From Phoronis ovalis (taxonomy: Eukaryota; Phoronida; Phoronidae), in the NCBI GenBank assembly GCA_028565635.1, contig JAOXYB010018528.1, forward strand, positions 1 to 18,242: DNA of 18,242 bases, given 5' to 3'. The position numbers and the translations under genes were made by a program. The notes beneath the pieces are model-generated. The model was not told where the DNA came from. It saw nothing but the letters and a program-made list of their open reading frames with translations, and searched no databases. Shown one piece after another: positions 15,247-18,242 of the stretch (position 1 is its first letter; the number at the start of each line of letters is the position of its first letter).

Positions 15247-18242
15247 TTGTAGACTTTTAAGTAAATTCTACTATCCTTAACTGGTTATCTATTGTGGAAC
15301 TTGAAATTGTATGGAGTATACTATGTATACTATCAGCATTCTTGTAATACATTTTAACAACTCTTTCAATTCATATATCCACACTATGAACCACCTGCGT
15401 AAAATTTGAATGCAACGCAATTGTTCTTACAAAAGAATCAATGTTATTTCCCTCCCAAGGGATATTTAATTAAACAACGTGTGTAACTCATGAGAACTAA
15501 GTTGAAATTGCGTCCACGCTAAAATCTAAGAAAACATTCCATTTTATCCGCCACTGAACACTATTGTCATCAAAGATTTCACTTACATGAGATTCAATTC
15601 AGTTTTTAAATAATAATAAGTGTTTCGTACATACACAACTGTTAAGAAAAGAAAAGTTGAATTACATGTAAGGCTTATCGCGTGCAACCGTCCAAAAAGA
15701 GAAATAAATTCGAATATATTATTGAATTGCGATTCCTGCAAGCGTATGCAAGCAAGGCAAAAAGACACGGGCCTGCTCATAATTTCAGCAATTTTCATGC
15801 GGTTTGGAAGACAACAGCAACATGCAAATTATCCCTTGGACAATCCCTTCTGATTATCGGAGAGTGGCATTATTCTATATCTATATCAGAAGCCAGGATT
15901 GCACCGGAAATTTCAAAAAATGCCCCGCCCGGATACCGGACCCCCTTAGTTTGTTCGCCGCGTTCCGCTGCACAAAGTTCCATTCCCTGGCCAGTATTCT
16001 GTTCTCTGAGACATTGCTGTAGAAGGTGTAAATGGCACTACCATCTAACTATACTCTATACTTACATATATTTCCAAGCCAAAAAGGCAGTACCGGTTGA
16101 GAAGCCTGCATAATTAGGCACAGACGGAGGAATGGATACTTGGGACAGGAAAATTACTAAGCTGGCAAAAAACCATCCTGGAATAGAAAGAAAAATTGAT
16201 TTTAAATGAAATAAGGCTGTAAACGGTACAGTGTCGTCACATTATTTTGCAAGTTACTCTTAACTATACACTTCTAAACTATTCTAGATTCTTAGTTGTA
16301 AAGACGGGTCCATATTCATCAGTCTAAGTTTAAAACTTAAAGATACATGTTTTTATGTGTGATTGTAACATCTGATATGAATTTCGATTATATTGTATTA
16401 ATTTAAAATTTGTGAAACACTGTGACCTTGTAGAAAGCGCGAACTGTCGAATTTTCGCATTGAACAATTAGATTATCATACAATGGAGTGATAAAAAAAA
16501 ATAGTCTAAGGCATAAGATAGCTAAGCGGAAACAGACAACCTAAACACTATATCTATCACGCGTATACAACATACTGAGTAAACCGACCTGATATATCCT
16601 CCACGAATAAGTTTATTAAACATTGTCTTGACCAAGGCAGTCTGGGTTATACCACACATTCTATTATATTTTCTGAGTTTGCATCTGTATTTTACAAGTG
16701 CGAGCCGAACACTTTCCCTTTGTAGCTAGATAGTCCCCGGGAGCCACTGCCATCCAGAACGGTAAAACATTCGTGCCGCCTTATGATATGGGGCATAGTT
16801 TTTCAGGGTCCCTGCTTGCAAACGGGGTATACACTTAAGCCCTGGGCACCCACTGCGGGGCATATTTTTAGCTCAGTGCTCAATTTGAAGAAGACATAAA
16901 ATCCTTAATAATGAAATGATAGTCGATTTAGCTAACTTTCTGCCAGAAGTACATGGTAATAGTATAAACCTCTTAATTTAAAATTAATTCGAATGGTCTG
17001 GGTAAAAAACAGGGTATTTGAATGGGGTAGTGTGTGCGTAAATCACACATTTACACGTAAACAACATCATAAAATGAATATCAGGTCATTGATTTTATAA
17101 AATATGTTAATTTTAGTGCCTTATCGCCTAATGCACATTTGATGATTTCTGTTACATATTGTATGAACGACGCTGAAAAATTGAAAAGTGGTGTACTTAT
17201 AATTTCATAGATAGGCAAGTTAAGTGAAAACTGCATGACCCCACTCCGTCATATTAATATTGCTATGCTATTATTTGTGCATAAAATAGTATTGAGATGC
17301 TTTAATACAAATTACTTTTATTACTGCATTTTTACCAGAATTCTCAATCTTCTTTGACCCCAGTCATGCAGAAAAAATGCAATATTATAGCTAATCACAG
17401 CGTGCAGTTAATTTCCTTTAACATCAACTCTTTGTTCTCATTTTAGGTAACGAACCTCTATAACATAACACGAACATACTGTGCAAACGGAAGTTATGGA
17501 ACACCTTATATTTAAGTAAAAAGTACTTCCAATCAATAGCTTCTTTTTTCGTCGCACTTTTCAATAGCCTAATGTATATATACTTTGATAATCTGCACAT
17601 AACTATATATAAATATATATTTTATACATGTATATATGTATATTTAGCTAAATTACCTTTATTAAGTCTTGGAATATTAAACCTAGGATATATGGAACTC
17701 TTTGTAGTAATTAGTTTATGAGGGGTTTGACAGCCTGTTCAAGGAGACACGAATAATAACAACCTTGAATAATAGACTAAACATTCGGGCCACAGATATT
17801 ATAGCCATAATCATATTACTAGATCCGCTTCCCACTGTAGCGGGTCACCCGTGTGCTTAACTTTTTAAGTGGTTGGTGGCGCAAAGTGTAAACAAATGTG
17901 CTAAATAAATTCAGGTGACTTTAACAAGCTAGTATAACTACTTATACAACGCGTTTCGGATTTTACTCCTTCAACAGGCCAGGTATAAGGTAATACCAGA
18001 GTGTATATTCTATATCCACGTAAATTTAAAGGTCGCTGACAAAACTAGTAACAGCACAGTAAAATAGCATATACTGAAACAAGCCTGGTTACCGCCGGAC
18101 ACCTTGCTTCCACAACTAAACAGAACTACAAAAAATAATGAAAGTAGCACTCTGTTTGCTTGTCATTTTTGTAGACAGAATCATCGCATTTTGTTAATAC
18201 ATTTTTACTAGATAGAAAGTTCCTGTCAGGGTAGCATATATA
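15247..18242. other. Intergenic or intronic DNA, no gene recognised
   Basis: AT-rich sequence with short ORFs that show no family motif. Two GC-richer patches stand out (about 15895-16010 and 16690-16865). An AT-alternating stretch lies at about 17575-17645, and a weak pair of inverted CTGCATGAC motifs lies near 17231 and 17368. I see no convincing splice-bounded exon, RNA gene or retroelement domain here. Confidence 0.4.

Noticed and set aside
15682-16113. 143-codon plus-strand ORF, the longest outside the gene and retroelements
   Set aside because: It has no recognisable motif or domain, overlaps other ORFs of similar length, and runs through the GC-rich patch where stops are rarer by chance.
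17221-17376. Inverted CTGCATGAC motifs as a small MITE
   Set aside because: The matching arms are only about nine bases and I could not extend them convincingly.
1-18242. Bacterial-type systems (defence islands, CRISPR, operons)
   Set aside because: There are no tandem close-packed ORFs, ribosome-binding sites or repeat-spacer arrays; splice sites and retroelements show this is animal nuclear DNA.

Overview
This window looks like nuclear DNA from an invertebrate animal, most likely a marine lophotrochozoan such as a mollusc. It is AT-rich, has spliced exons with short introns, and carries decayed Ty3/gypsy and LINE retroelements of the kind common in those genomes. The taxon is an inference. 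I see no bacterial gene organisation, rRNA, tRNA or CRISPR.

Minus strand, 11259 down to 51. I can assemble one spliced gene of ten exons whose splice sites and reading phases agree: 11259-10832, 10427-9661, 9389-9199, 8683-8387 (or 8393), 3790-3565, 3339-3220, 2366-2090, 1496-985, 594-469 and 295-51. The model encodes about 1,062 residues with roughly 14 to 17 hydrophobic segments. It has one predicted coiled-coil loop, a basic linker near the middle and a Ser/Thr/Lys-rich tail. I do not recognise the family. The weakest points are the exon 6 acceptor, the exon 7 to exon 8 junction and whether the first ATG is the true start.

Introns of this gene. Intron 3 (9198-8684) contains a well-formed 200-bp LTR (8871-9070) with perfect 9-bp ends, a TATA box, a polyadenylation signal and a possible primer-binding site. 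Intron 4 (about 8386-3791) contains a decayed Ty3/gypsy element in the same orientation as the gene (about 7213-4490). Recognisable gag, reverse transcriptase, RNase H and integrase remnants are present, broken by stops and frameshifts. A 105-bp tandem duplication lies at 7522-7737.

Upstream of the gene, 11260-12300 holds a pair of 64-bp direct repeats bracketing a fold-back element with arms of about 43 bp. From about 12300 to 15246 lies a 5'-truncated, decayed plus-strand LINE. It has linker, reverse transcriptase (with YADD) and C-terminal remnants and a (TTA)n tail. It is interrupted by a 0.5-kb non-coding element with inverted terminal repeats flanked by TTAA. From 15247 to 18242 I see no convincing gene.
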